Source: Plecoglossus altivelis (Eukaryota > Chordata > Actinopteri > Osmeriformes > Plecoglossidae). From it: a stretch of DNA of 64,000 bases. Shown piece by piece: positions 12,779 to 26,600 of the stretch (position 1 is the stretch's first letter; each line of letters starts with the position of its first letter). Under the pieces are notes generated by a model. It had not been told where the DNA came from, did no database searches, and saw only the letters and a program-made list of their open reading frames with translations. The translations under genes were made by a program, and so were the position numbers. The stretch lies in contig BROE01000007.1 in NCBI GenBank assembly GCA_036571765.1, forward strand, positions 6,601,636 to 6,665,635, read 5' to 3'.

Positions 12779-15700
12779 CAATCAGACAGACAGACAGACA
12801 CACACTCACACACACACACACACACACACACCACTCACACAGAGACACACACAGACAGACACACACACAGACAGAGAAAAGTATGTGTCACTGCAAACCA
12901 TGCCAACTTCCAACTCCCTCCATCTCTCTGTCTCCCCCCTCATCTCCCTCTCTCTCTCTCTTTCTCCATATTCTTCCACCCACTTGAGATCTGTTTGGCT
13001 GAAATTAAAAAGGTATCAGGGTCTTAGTTGAATCTCAACAACTACAACAACATTTCCTCTTCCCATCTCTTGTGCCATGTCCTCTCACGCTCCAAATCCC
13101 CTATTGAGGCTCCCTCAGTCTCATTACCCACACAGCAACACCGCACAGGCTTGGCACTTTAGCTCTACCCGGGTCCCTCTTGTCTGTCCAAGAGACCATG
13201 TGAGCTGTCCTGAGGGGAGTTCTTCAACTCAGATGAAGGAGTGATTGGGATTTTCGGTGGCTCAGCCCCGCTGCCGTAATAGAGCTTGAGAGCCTTTTGT
13301 GTTTACTCGGGTGTCCAGGGGAAGTAGAGTTGTAGACTCTGGTGGTCATGAAGCCTGTCATGAGAGGTATTTGTATCCGTGGTAGTTGTACGTACAAAAT
13401 GACTGGAAAAAGGGATTTGAATGACCTGTCAATTTGATTGTGTTCATGTTAACTAACAGACAACGACACCATGGTCACACTCAGGGTAAAATACTACACT
13501 TGATAGACTAGTTACTGCACTGTGCAGCTATGTACTGCAGGTCATGTACTGTGTGTGGCAGTACAACTCTGAGCCAGAAATGAGAACAGATCATTGCAGG
13601 AATGTTGGAGCTATTGTGCCTGGAGACACACAAACACACAGCGTTGTTCTGAAGTGTTCTGAAAGGTGGGATCCTCAGCATTCATAAGTAAACAGAATCA
13701 CGTAAGAAAGAACAACATTGGCCTCATATGCGTTTGTGTGTGCTAGTATGGAAGGGGGGGGGCTTTAAACCAAGGTCCGTCTCATAATTGGCCCTTTGAA
13801 GGGAAGGGGGTGTGTGGGGGTGCAAGGAGGAGATCCACTACACTGCAGCGTTCTGAATAGACATGGGCTTTCTCACACTACAAGATACGGCTTCCCTAGA
13901 GTCTGGGGACGACACTCAACAATAGCTCATTGTAGACAGAGAGCAGCTACTTTTCCAGTACACCATACACCCTAGCATAATCAGCCCTGTGTGTCTCTCT
14001 CTATATTTCTCTCTCTCTTTCACTCTCTCTCTCTTTCACTCTCTCTCTCTCTTGCTCTTTTTTCTCTGTTTACGAAGAAAGTAAGTGAATTTGCTCATGT
14101 GTGAGTTTATTCTTTGACTCTAAAAGTAGGGCATAATAAAGCCTGTGTTTCCGCATCCTGCGTACAACAAACTTCCTAATGTGTGTATTAAGACATGCTT
14201 CATATGAACCCATCATTAAAAAAGTGAGTGGACGGTTTGTTGACTCTCAAAATGTGTTGGAGGAACAAAACAAAATAGTGTGAAGGAGCGTGAGGCGGTG
14301 TGGAAGGATTGTTGTGGAAGTTGCTCATTGCCAAGTCCCAAACACCTCAAAGGCATTTTTTTGAAAAGTCAGTCTCCTTCCTCTGGCTGAGGAAATCTGC
14401 TCTGGCCAGGCTGTTTTCCTCTGAGCAGCCGACCAATACCGATGCTGGGAGGGACCCCACTGTGTGATCCTCCACTCATGTGACTGGGCTCGATCATTAA
14501 CCCTGGGCTGGCCCCTCCTCCTCCCCCTCCCTGCTCCTCCCCCTCCTCCTGCTGCGATTCGTAGTGCCGTCTGTGGGGGGAGGGGGAGCTTGAAGTTTCA
14601 CACAGAGCTGGGAGGCGCTTCAGCTTGGCAGTCCTGATCAAGCAACCGTGAGAGAAGCACGCACAGAAACACAGAGCTGAAGAGAGAATGTCTGACAGGT
14701 GGAGCCTCTCGCGACGCCGTGCCCTGGAATGTAAGCGTTTGAGCAGGTAGTCGGGAGACTGGCGGATTTTTAAAAACCAACGACGGCAGCGCTGGAGCAG
14801 CTGTTGTGGACTTACAACAATGAAAGGTCAAGTAGTTCTTGGGCCCCCGGCCGGGTTTGGACCAGTGGACTGGAACCTGGCTGCCGGGGTCCCTGTGAGG
14901 AGGGGCAAGAGTGTGGAGGAGCTCGGTGGCACCGGCTGGGCCAAGGAGCAGGAGAGGATGGTTCGTCTTCAACAGCTCCAGCAATTACACCATCTCCAGA
15001 TGCAGCAGCAGCAACAGGTGGTTGGTTACCCTGGGTACAGGCTAGTTGCTGGTCAACCTCCTCCTCCTGTAATGATGATGGGTCCTGGTGGGCCAATGGC
15101 TGTACACGGAGGTCCAGTGCCAGCTCCAGGACATGTGCCAGCCCCATGGCCTGTCCAATGGGAGACTCACGCCCACCTGAGGCAGGAAAATGTCTGCCAC
15201 AAACCTAGCTGGGAATATGAAGACCGAGAAAGGGTTGCTTTCAAGGAAACAAGGCCTCAAAGCCGGGACCTTTATTTCCACCCGGGGTCAGAGGACGGCC
15301 ACTTGGGCTTGAGGAGATCGCAGGATAGGAAAGCCAAGCATTGCTTCTACCAAGGGCCTGAGGACTACAACTACCAGGCTGACTATAAAGAGACACAGCA
15401 AATGGACTACAGCGAGGAACACAGAACTCAGGAGAGGTACGATCACACAGAAAGGGACACATACGACCGCAGAAGCCAAGACTACCGTGAGAAGGAGTAC
15501 TATGAACATGACTGTTACGGTAGCAAGGACCACAAGGAGCCAAATGGGTATGATCAGCAGGACAGGTACAAGCACAGGGATCAAGACCACTATGACCGTG
15601 AGGATGAAGCCCTTTACGACCGCAGATGGCAGGAACATTATGACAGCAAGAAACAGTATGAACCCAGACGAGATGACTACTACAGCCGCAAAGAGAAAGA

Positions 15701-17409
15701 CCACTACGCCTGCAGAGAGTTTGACTCCTATGACCGCAAAGCTGATCCCTACGACCACAAGGACGAGGATTACTACGACCGCAAAGAAAGGAACCAATAT
15801 GACCGTAGACTAAAGGAGCCTCACAATCGGAGAGAAGAGGATCTTTACCGAGACGACCGCAGAGGTAAGGAGCAGTACGACCACAGAGTGGAGGAACCCT
15901 GTGACCGTCAAGACAAAGACCACTACTACTACTACAAGGACAGGGATGGTTATGAACAGAAGAAAGGGGACCACTATGACCACAAGGAAAAGGACCACCG
16001 CTGGCCAGAGGACCAATATAACAGCAAAGAAAGGAGTGGCTACGACCGTATGGAGAAAGACCAAGACCGCAACAACTACAAAGGTAGCGATCGCTTTGAC
16101 CCCAGAGAAAAGGATGGTTATTATGACCGTAGAAAGGACAACTATGTTGACCGTAGAGTAAAGGACCGCTATGTCCAGAGGGACGAGAATGGCTATGACC
16201 GCAGGGATAAAGGTGATTACGACCACAGCGAAGAAGACCGCTTTGACCGCAAAGCGCGAGACCAGTACCGGGACCTAAGAACCACATCGCTGGACTCCCA
16301 GTTTGTCGACTACCCAGATAAAGGCAAGAGGTCCCACTGTGAAGAATGGGTCAAGGACCAGATCCACAAGCTACCAGTCAGAGAACAGAGGTCCTATGAA
16401 GACCCTGGGATTCTGAACCGTGACCATGATGAGGAGAGTAAACATGGTCCTGAAGAGCCAGGGAGCTTTGGTGGGAAACCAAGAAGGGGAAGGAAGCCTG
16501 TTTACCTGGGTTCTCTGGACCGGAACAGCTTCTACAGGAAGACGGCCCCTAGCTCTCTCCGAAAGTCCGATTTTGCTGTCAACAGGAAGCGGAACCAAGA
16601 AAAAGAACAAGGTGGGTGATGGACTTAGTATTCAGCCTCCACTTTGCAAGCTTATGCTCTAAGCTCTATGTTTAGATGCTTTCTTTTATGGACCATCTAT
16701 CTCCAATGCCAGCTCATCCAGTACATAGGGGTTGAGAGCTGGGACAATACGCTTCCATGGTCTCAATCAATACACACTTCTAAGTGCATCATGGGAAGAG
16801 TTGTTGGGATCATATCCAAGTGTGCTTGTCTCCTATAGTCACCAGTGTCTCAATGTTTATGCTTGGGCTTTGACCTCTACAAGCACTTAGGACGCTTGCT
16901 AATCAATGCTAGGGAGGTTGGAAATGCTGAGTGGTCAGGCGCTAACTGACTATACAGGCATGTGTCTGTCAACCAGGAGTCTGTATGTCTCCTGGTGTGT
17001 GTGTGTGTGTGTGTGTGTGCCTGAGTGATTGTGTGTGCAAGTGGCAGTATCGTCGATTCTCTGAAAGGTGAACATGTAGGTGGAGGAACCTGCTGAGCAG
17101 GTTTTGTGGGTTCTTGGTTTTGTTTCTTATTTTTTGTTCTTTCTGTCTTTTGAAATGTCCTCTTGAATTTTTCCCTTTCAAACTTCTCCCAGATTGAGCG
17201 TTCCCGTCTGAGGTGCATTGTCTGTGGAAATAGTTTATGGCTGAAATTCCAACACTGTCACAGTGCAAATGGCAAGATTTTTTATGTTTTTGAAAAAACT
17301 CTCTCTCTTTCTCTCTCTCTGTCTGTCTCTCTCTGCATGGTGCAGGGGAGCACTCCTCTGAAGTTCATTGTGTCTGAGAAGAAGCAGGTGGCGCCCTGCA
17401 ACCCCCCTC

Positions 17410-17455
<46 letters not shown>

Positions 17456-20400
17456 CTCTTGTCCCCCCTCCTCTGAGGGGAGACCACTAATCCCCAACGT
17501 CAGCATAGTGAGGAGGTGTAGGAGGTTGTGCCAGGCAGCAGCCAGCACCAGGGTGACTCCTTCAAGGAGAGACCAGACTGGTAGTCTGGATCACTGCAGG
17601 GATGAGGTCATACACACGCACACACACGCACGTCCACACACACATCCACATTTTTCTATTGTCTAATCTCATTAAAGGGTTTTGTGCTTGCTCAGGATTC
17701 TTAACCAAGTAAAGCTTTTGATTGTCCAGCTTTGATTTGGTTGTGCTGCTTATTAGATTCTCTCTCTCATTCAGTGAAGTTAAAGTGAATGTGTGTAAAG
17801 AGAACAAATGAAAAGAATAGAGGGTTATTGGTAGGAGTACACTACAGCATCAGACTGTCCGTTGTCCAATTTACAAACCTTTATAAGGCCTGCATTTTCT
17901 GAACGCTGTTGTTAAGATGCTGATAAGTTCAACCAGCTGGCCAACGTAATGCTCTCAGACCTCTTGGAAGCGTGTGTGTGCTTTTGTGTGTGTGTGTGTG
18001 TGTGTGTGTTTGTGTGTCAGTCTATTGAGGTGCCTGTTGCTGCTGCTGCTGCTGCCTGGAAGCCTTAAGCAGCTGCCTCTTCTGGTGGGCAGTGGAGTGT
18101 GTCTGTGCGTGTCTGTGTGTGTCTGTGTGGTCTGTGTGTGCCTGAGTGTGTCTGTGTGTGAGGGCGAGGGGGTGATTAAGAAGGGAAACCCTTTGACAAC
18201 CTTTGCACAACATTCTGGCAGCGTTCTTCAGCAGGACTCAGCCTGGCACACCAGGAGCCCCAGGTCACGAGCTGAGGAGGGACTTAACCAGCTAATGTAG
18301 GTCAGAAACCTGGCCGAACCCCCCCCGGCACAAACGCCAACTCTGTAGCGAGCTCTCCAGCCCTCCTGCACAGCCACTTAAGCCCACACCCATGACACCG
18401 TTCTTTCATTGGTTTATCCTGAGCTCCACATGCTTCCGTCACAGTGACCCTTAACACCCTGACAACACGGTGCATGTTGCATGGTGATTGGTTCCTTGTC
18501 GGGTGATGGTTTTGCAGATATTACGAATGGACAGGTGATTCAAACATTCAGAGCGTTGCGGTTTTGCAGAGTGCAAATGGACCATTTATAATAGGAGCTG
18601 TGAATGTTGAACTTCCTGTGAGGTGTTTTTGTATCACGGAGCTTAGTGGCGCTCAATATTGTGTTTCTCCACTGTGATGGAAGTGTTTAGACACATGAGA
18701 CTCACAGTAAAAGCAGTAGAGGGATTGTTGGACTTTAAATTGCAGCGTAGCGATGCAACTCAAGTAGTTTTCATTCCAAACACACACACACACATCAATA
18801 CTATGCAGACACAGTTCAACGCTTAAATTACATCAGCAAAAATAAAATCCCCATCACCTGAGAAGCATGATCTTATCATCAGTGTTTTCACTAAGACTTT
18901 TCCGTGGGAAAGCGATGAGTTAGTACCGGAGTATTATCCCTCTCTAACAGAGCCAGTGAAATGGTTGGACAGGGCCTGCTAATATAACAGTCATCAAAAA
19001 GAATGACGACACCCTGCCTGTGACAGGCTATGATGGTATTTGTCGTAGCATACTTAGCATGTGAGGAGACTTCCTTTATGAAGCAGGAGCTAAGAGAAAA
19101 GTACTCTAACCTGCTTGGTGAGATGGGTGTTGAGCAAGCAGGATGCCCGACTCAACATGCACAGTCGAGAAAAGATCCGATGGTGTTGATCAAGTCACAC
19201 TGAACTCTCCTCCTTGATTAGGGTTCACTGGAACATGTTGGCCAAACAGGTGGTTTCAATCAGGGCCTTGCAGTTATGGATGATAGTGTCCATTGTTATC
19301 CGGTCATCTACAGTGACCACTACATACAGGCGGTTTGATCATAGCTTAGGTCCTCTGGAATGTTTTGATAAACTCAGGTTTCAGTGTTTCAGCTAAGTGT
19401 TGTGTGAAGAACTCCAATCTGCATAGCTTCATCACCGGTCATGATTAATAGCACCATTGTCCTGTTTTCATGCAATGGGTCGTCCAATTAGCAACAGTTG
19501 CGTCTCCTTGCGCATATGCTAAGCATATGCGTACTTGAACCAAATGACAGATTCTTCAGCACAGGGATAGAAAGAGAGAAGCCATCTTGAGGGACTGTTT
19601 CATTCAGTTTCCACGCTCTCTGCCCACTTGGAATTCCAAGCCCAGATCTTGGATCTCGCTCCGCTCGCAACTTGGAAAAAAGAAGGTGGCTTTCCTTAAA
19701 CACACGCTCTTTTAAAACAGAGGCCCTGTATTCCAAAACACAAAACACAAATGTCTGAGAAATGTATTTATCACTGTTATTGGAAGCATGCGCATGCAAA
19801 GAGTTTCCAGGAGTATTGATACAACTTCTGGTATCCAGTATGGAGGGCTGTTGATATGCCAGTGGTCCCTGGTGCTGGTGCTGTTGTGTGTGGAAGGAGG
19901 GGGTTACAGAGAGGTCAACCAGGAAGCAGGAATGTGACCATTGACCTTTAACCTGTCAGAGTAAACAGTGGAGGAGAGCTGTCCCTCTGTGGAAGGTGTG
20001 GATCAGCGTTATAGTCTTCCATGCCTGTGTCCCATCTCACTGTTTGTTTTGCTGAAAGCGACAGGAGGATACATTGTTGGACTGAAACGTGCACAGTTAG
20101 GTCTGTTTATTTAATGCACGGCTTAAAGAAACATACTAGGAAACAAGGAAATGGAATTTGTTTTCATGAAAGGAGAACATGTTGGGAAACTACATTTTAC
20201 TGAGGATTCATGTTGGTCATAAAGTTGTGTAGGTGTGTGATTAAATATGTTTTCAGCTTAGTCAGTGATGTTCCTGTCCTTCCAACAGGTTCCTTCCTGC
20301 ATGACAGCAATGGCTGGTATATACTCTTCCGCAATGCCAGGGTGTGTAAAGCAGCTCCCTGCTCTATAAAGCTTGGCTTGATATGAAGAGGGGCCCTGCT

Positions 20401-23151
20401 ATTACAGTAGCCACGGCAACAGAGCATTCTTGTGTGAACTTTGGGCCGAGCACACACACACACACACACAGCACTGATTGTGTATGACCTTAGACTTCTC
20501 TCTGTCTCTCTCTCCCTGTCCCTCTCCCTGTCTCTCTCTCTCTCCCTGTCTCTCTTTCTCTTCCTGTCTCTCTCTCATGCACAGCACGAGAGTCTGTTGG
20601 TTCAGAGTCCATAACAGATATCAACCGGGAACTTACCGGCATGTTCATAAACATCTTTGCTAACAGCCAGTCACTGAAGGGTGTGGTTCATAGTTGGTCT
20701 TTGTAAGATCAAGTAAAAACTCTTGGAAAATAGGAGCTGACTTTTGCCAAAACTCCTGCATGCTGACAGTCTTCAGAGAGAGAGAGACAGAGTAAGAAAG
20801 AGGTTGCAAGAAAAGAAGAGTGATGAGCCTGTGTTCACTAAAGGGGTCCTCAATGTTTTGATGTTCAGCCTGTGAGTAGGAGAGGCCTGGCTATTCGTCA
20901 GCTGAGATGAAAACGTGGAGCAGACTGACACTCCAACCAAATGTTTCTGTCCTCCAACACTGTTCATCCGCTTGTCATCACTGGGTTAATTCAAGTTCAA
21001 GTTCTGCCTAGATTCTCTTGTAAAATCTTGTTTCTTCCAGCACATTTTAAGATGACTTTTGCAAAGTTAAGACAGATTTTCAGAGTTTGTATCTAGCGCA
21101 TGCGTATAATGTGTGTGTGGTTGATGCGTTAAAACCGTGACAGTTTCAGTGTATTTGGGTGAGGTGCATCCGCATGTTCGTACGTGTCTGTAAGCATCAG
21201 TGATCCAGTTCCAGACTTTAGCGGGAGCTGGGAATGTCTGTCCACTGGGGTGTGTGTGTGTGTGTGATCATGGTGGCCTCCATCCATTCTCATGGTAATG
21301 TGGCTCCAGAATGGAGACCGTAGAGACGGACATAGGCCTGCCACGCCACAAGGACTTTACACTGCCTTTGCATGTTCCTCTACCTTGGACCGACGGGTGT
21401 AACCGACCTTTTGTGCGCGTGTGTGTGCGTGTAGGGGGCAGAGTGGAGGAAGGGTGTGTGCACAGCCAAGGTGGGTGAAGGCTTCGTGGCCCCAACATTT
21501 CTTTCTCTGTCTCTTTTCCTCATAGTGGTGGAAGGAAAATAATGATACTGAATACCTCTATAAGCGTTTAGACTTTTGGTTAGTAAACATTATTGCATTT
21601 GTCTCAGCTTACAGTATTGGTTTTCAAGTATGCTGGCAAGTCATTTTAGGACTTGTCAAAGCAATGTCTTGGTCTTCACACCAAAAAGATATACGATATC
21701 GTCTAGTTTCGATTGATGTTCTTGTCTGATTACTGGTCTTTCCAACCCATCTTAATTGTAAACACGGCGTGTCTAATCATTCTGTCCTTCCTGTACAACT
21801 TGTTTACTCATAAAATTCGCGGCCTATCTGATAACAGCCCCTCTTACTCAAGTGTGCTGATTTAGCAACCCAAGTTGTTAGTAACCCAGAAAGAGCATGC
21901 ATGCTATACTAGGTGAGTTCTTACGTACTTTTTGAGCTGTTTTTTTTATATCTGCTTCGATGGTTTTGTTGCCTTTACGTGGCTTTGCAAGGCTTTCTAT
22001 GGCTTCATTTTGATTCAAACCTTATTAGCAGTCAAAACTGATATTTGTGCTAGTTGGTTATTACATAGCTAAGAGGACTCCACTGGCACCAGAACAAATC
22101 TCTCCACATGATGTCAAGGTACCGTTACTTAACAGATAGTGCCAATAAAGAGAAGACTAAGTCTTGATACAAGAAAACATATAAGAAAAGAGAAACATTG
22201 AGATTGTTAATGAGCATCACCAACTTTATAAATAGTCTCCAAGTTGTGTCTCTAATCTTCTGTTGACAGTTAGGTCATCCATGAAAACAGTGTGTGTACA
22301 TGTGTGTGGATGCTCATCATTACCCCTCATGCCACCGCCCCCTCCTCTGGGACTCCCCTGGGATATGGCATTACCCCCCCATGAGAACCCAGAGAGGGTC
22401 TGGGGCCGTGACTGTTCAGGACGACCAAACAATGCCACAAGCAATTACTTCCACTCCACACAAGGGCTTTTGTGTGTGTGTGTGCGAACGCAGACTCGCA
22501 CAACATACCTCCAAGAACCAGCAGGCTGTGTCGCACATGCTGCAAACACAAAGGACGCAAGCTCTAATGTGTGGTACAAACACACACATCCTGTATTACT
22601 TTTATCGCAAAGACAGCGGATGGATGGATGGAAGGAAACTGTATCCTTGAGTGTTAGAACAGGGCTGCAGAACATTCCCTTCTCTCCCTTGCAGGACTGT
22701 ACCCCTGCTGTCCCTTCAACGTCCCACTGATTCAAATGGATTCAAGTGTGCCCAGCCGTTGTGACGATGACATAGACATGCAGGGACACTCCTTGCTCCG
22801 TCGGCCTTTGTCCTGCACAAACCAGTGACTAAGTGTCTGACGAGCGATGGGTTTGGTAGCTGTGATTGAGTCAGAACTCCACAGCTGTTTTCTGCGGTCA
22901 GGACGGTGTGGTTGACTCAGAGATCCTAGCCATGTCACTGGGCCGGTTACACCTGCTATACTTATGCTAGAAGCCATTGTGATGGAAATCTTTCAGCTGT
23001 CTTTAGATGCAAACACCTGTTTCTGGGTGTATGTACACACACACGCGTGTGTGTGGGGTCATTCATGCACCTGTCTAAGGAGTGTGGTGTGTGTCCCACA
23101 GTCCTCAATAGAACAAGTGGAATTCCAATGGAGAGAAGTGGGTCCATTGTA

Positions 23152-23190
<39 letters not shown>

Positions 23191-23560
23191 GCAACTTTGG
23201 GGCTTATGTTGCAAATAGCCGCATATTTAAACATGAGAAGTGGAGCATATGATGCATGAATGTGCAGAGGGCCTGCAGCGTGGGAATGACCCAAGTCTGA
23301 TACCAATTAACTGATTAATTAGCCTTTCCTACCCCGCCTCAAACACATGTAGACCTAGTCCTCCCCCCTTTGTGCCCTTAAACACGTCGCTCTCCTTCTG
23401 AGCCTGCTCCCTGCCTCTCCAGGCCGGGACCGCAAACTGGGGGACGACTTCTTCCGTCTTCGAGTTCTCATCAACTCGAGATGTCTAAGTCCTCGAGGGG
23501 AAAAAGACCCAATAACAGTAGGAGATGAGAGTATATGAGAAGAGCTCAGACTCTGCTAAG

Positions 23561-23610
<50 letters not shown>

Positions 23611-26600
23611 TGGGGAGAAGGGCAGAGGGCAGGTGGCCAAGGGATCAGACAGACCCCCTCTCCAGCAGGCCTGGAACAGAGAAGGCATATGTGGGCTAAA
23701 ATAATCTGAGCACTCACTAAGGAATGACTCCATTACCCTGATCTCCTCCAACGTAAATGCCATACCATAATAAATACACATGGTATACTGCAACACAAGC
23801 CACAATTTGACTTTATGCACCTTTTTGTGCTTGTGTGGGTTTTTTTTACCCCAATGTGCGCCATTGGCACGGTCTGAATGACATCATATGTGGTCTCAAG
23901 ACAGATGCTGTTGGTGGATAATGACTTTGATTAGGCTTAACCTAATTCACCCCAATTACTGTTGCCGAGGTGGTTGTAATGGGACACACACACAGTGAAT
24001 GCCTCCGAAAGCAAACCCATATTTCTCAAGCTGCTGTCACCTTCCATTGTCGGTGTCTCTCTCTCCATGCCTGTCCACCTCCCTCTCATTGGGCCAGTTC
24101 TCCTCCGCTCCTCTATCTCCTTCATCCCAGAGAGGCTGTATCTCTCTTGTTGCTTATACAGACCATTGTGCCTGAGACAAAAGAGTTGAGTCCACTCCAG
24201 TCCACAGCCCATTGACGGTGTCCAGCGGTGCGTGCATTGGGCTCTTCTTCTTGTCCAGGGCACTCCAGACCCAGGTCCACTAGTGACAACAGAGCCACTG
24301 ATCAAAGACTGGCCAGACATGACTAGAGACAGACCTTCTTTTGGAGGGACTTCCATGTTTTTGGGGAAAATGTATATACATAGATTGTTATAAATTGTCC
24401 AGTGGAAGAGCTCTTCAATTTATCTTAGTAATTTGTTTATCATGGATACCCCAAATGTTTATGTTAATCCTGGTTATACTGTGTTAAACTGTTATTCACT
24501 TTTCTCTCTGTGACTATCTCAGTGTAGTATTGTGTAAGCCAATCTTGGGATAACATGTTGGAAATCGTAAGCTATAAGCTCTCTCTCTCTCCTCCTTCCC
24601 TCAGACATGACCCTGCTGCCGGCCCAGCCCAAGCCCCTGGAGCCCGCCCCGGTGTGCGCCGTGACATCCGCGCTCGCCGCCACGGAGGACCCTGAACAGA
24701 GGATGCTGGAGAAGAGAGCCAAGGTGGTGGAGGAGCTCCTGCAGACGGAGAAAGACTACATCAAAGACCTGCAGATGTGTGTCAAAGAGATCATCCATCC
24801 GCTCCAGCGCAAACAGGTACCCTGGGGTCAGGTGGAGAGAGGGAGGAGAGACACGCAGAGATATTTTGTAACCTTTTCTTGAGGTTTTTTCGTTGCTGTA
24901 ATGGTGTTTAGTCAAATGGTTCAGAACTATTTCTTTAGTTTTTGTGTAAATGCGTGTTCCCCGTTCCTGCAGGTGCAAAATGTGGACTTTGACGGCCTCT
25001 TCGGCAACATTAACTCTGTGATTGACTTATCGCGACGCCTCTTCAAGAACCTCCAGGACACAGACTCAATTGGTTAGCATTTTAAGGCAACATTTAGGGG
25101 AATCATGTCAGTTGGCGAGATATGGCCTCCAATATTGCTCTCATGCTTTAATCTTAAACCCACACTTATTTTGCATGTTCTTCTTATGTTTTCTGACCAT
25201 AAAGGTAAGAAACCAAAAACAAGAAGCTGACTAATTCGCCAGTGTCGTTCCTCTCCCCAGGCAAAGTCTTCCTAGACTCTAAGACTGAACTAGAGGAGGT
25301 GTATAAGATCTACTGCCAGAATCATGACGATGCCATCTCTCTCCTGGAGACCTACGAGAAGGATGAGAACATCCAGAGACATGTGCTGGAGTGCCTGGAG
25401 AAGCTGAGGTACATACATTAGCACACATGGCCTACACCTCCTGAAGGTGCAGTCTGTGAGTTTCACCTACGGCCAACATGATCCCCATCATCGTTGACTC
25501 TTTTGGTGTTATTGCTTTTAATATCGTTGGGTTCGGTTGTTGGAAGAAATTCACAATGGCATCTTGTAACTTTAATCTGAAGTTTACCAAACTATATTCT
25601 AAACGATTTTGCACTCATTTGTATTGGTGTTTGACAATGCTCACTGCATCTGAGTGACTACAGTAAAGGCATGCGTGTGTGTAACTGTGTTGAGCATGAA
25701 AACAAACAAGAAGTGACTTTGAACAATGACAGGTTAGACTGGACTGTCTAATCTTTGGAAAGTCAAACCTTGACATTGATCTTGTGTACGAGTTGCGTTG
25801 GCCATGTAGATTCTTTTTTAGAAAGGAAAGTAATCGAAACTGTTGTTATCTGGAAACACTTGCTTCATTGAAAGGTAAACAGTAGCACAGTTCATGCTAG
25901 CCCTGGAATGATAAAGGACAGGTGTGGTAGCTGCCTGGTTCTCGTTTGGAAGTTTGCTGAGCTACGTTTTCCGCAGTAAAAACGTGTCACACAAGGCTGA
26001 ATCACAAAATATGTGGCGCGTACTACCCAGCTTTAGAGGTGGGCGTCTGACTGATACTCAACTCTTACACACTGACACACACGGTCCATGGAGTGTCTGT
26101 CAGACTTCAGTAATGTTTAGCAGTCTAAGAATGCACCCTGCCTGCTTTCTTCCTTGTCCTTTACCTGGGCTGGGAGCCAGCACTGGGGGTGTGTCTGTTC
26201 ACCAGTGTTCTGTTTCATCAGCCGGAGCCCGCTCAGTTTGAAGGTCATCGCACCGTTTCCTTAAACAAGAGAGAGAGGTTATGGTTTTGGTTACAAGGGA
26301 GTAACAAGCCCAAAAAACGACACACACTGTTCACCAGAACAAAACAACGTTAAGATTGATTCTGGTATGTTGACACTGTGGTGGGGAGTGAAAAGGTCCA
26401 GTGATATGTAGAAGAGGACATGTCTCCCCCTAGCAGTTCCTTTAGACAGTTGCTTTGGTCCTACCAGCAACAGTGTCCCACGTCCGCGTGTTAAACTTTC
26501 TCTAAACGCTCTGCTGAACTTTGACAGTTAGCCCCCCGGTGAGGTTGAAGCTAACCCGCAAAAGAGGCCACGGCAACACACGTTGCTATGGGTTAGGACG

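Larger units (their letters stand above)
9061..14640 (+). other. dnmbp intron 3, first part: repeats, no exon seen
   Basis: This part of the 15.7-kb intron is made of unique AT-richer DNA with many simple repeats. A short open frame at about 11100-11290 follows a TC tract and CAG, but it matches no Tuba segment and has no clear donor, so it is not called. Confidence 0.7.
16612..24604 (+). other. dnmbp intron 3, last part
   Basis: Mostly unique non-coding DNA with CA/GT tracts at about 16997-17019, 17414-17449, 17985-18010, 20452-20470, 23147-23187 and 23563-23609, and CT tracts at about 17300-17335 and 20500-20575. Two palindromes and one exon-like stretch are listed separately. Ends at a good acceptor (CTCCTTCCCTCAG) at 24604. 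Confidence 0.7.

Noticed and set aside
15241..16287. 348-codon open frame on the minus strand
   Set aside because: It is antisense to the Tyr-rich exon and open only because of the Tyr/Asp/Arg codon repeats on the plus strand.
17346..17387. Exon-like 42 bases between CAG and GTGGCG, reading GSTPLKFIVSEKKQ
   Set aside because: It is open only in phase 0, while both candidate upstream donors (8869, 16611) are phase 1 and would meet a stop. The sequence beyond runs into a CA repeat.
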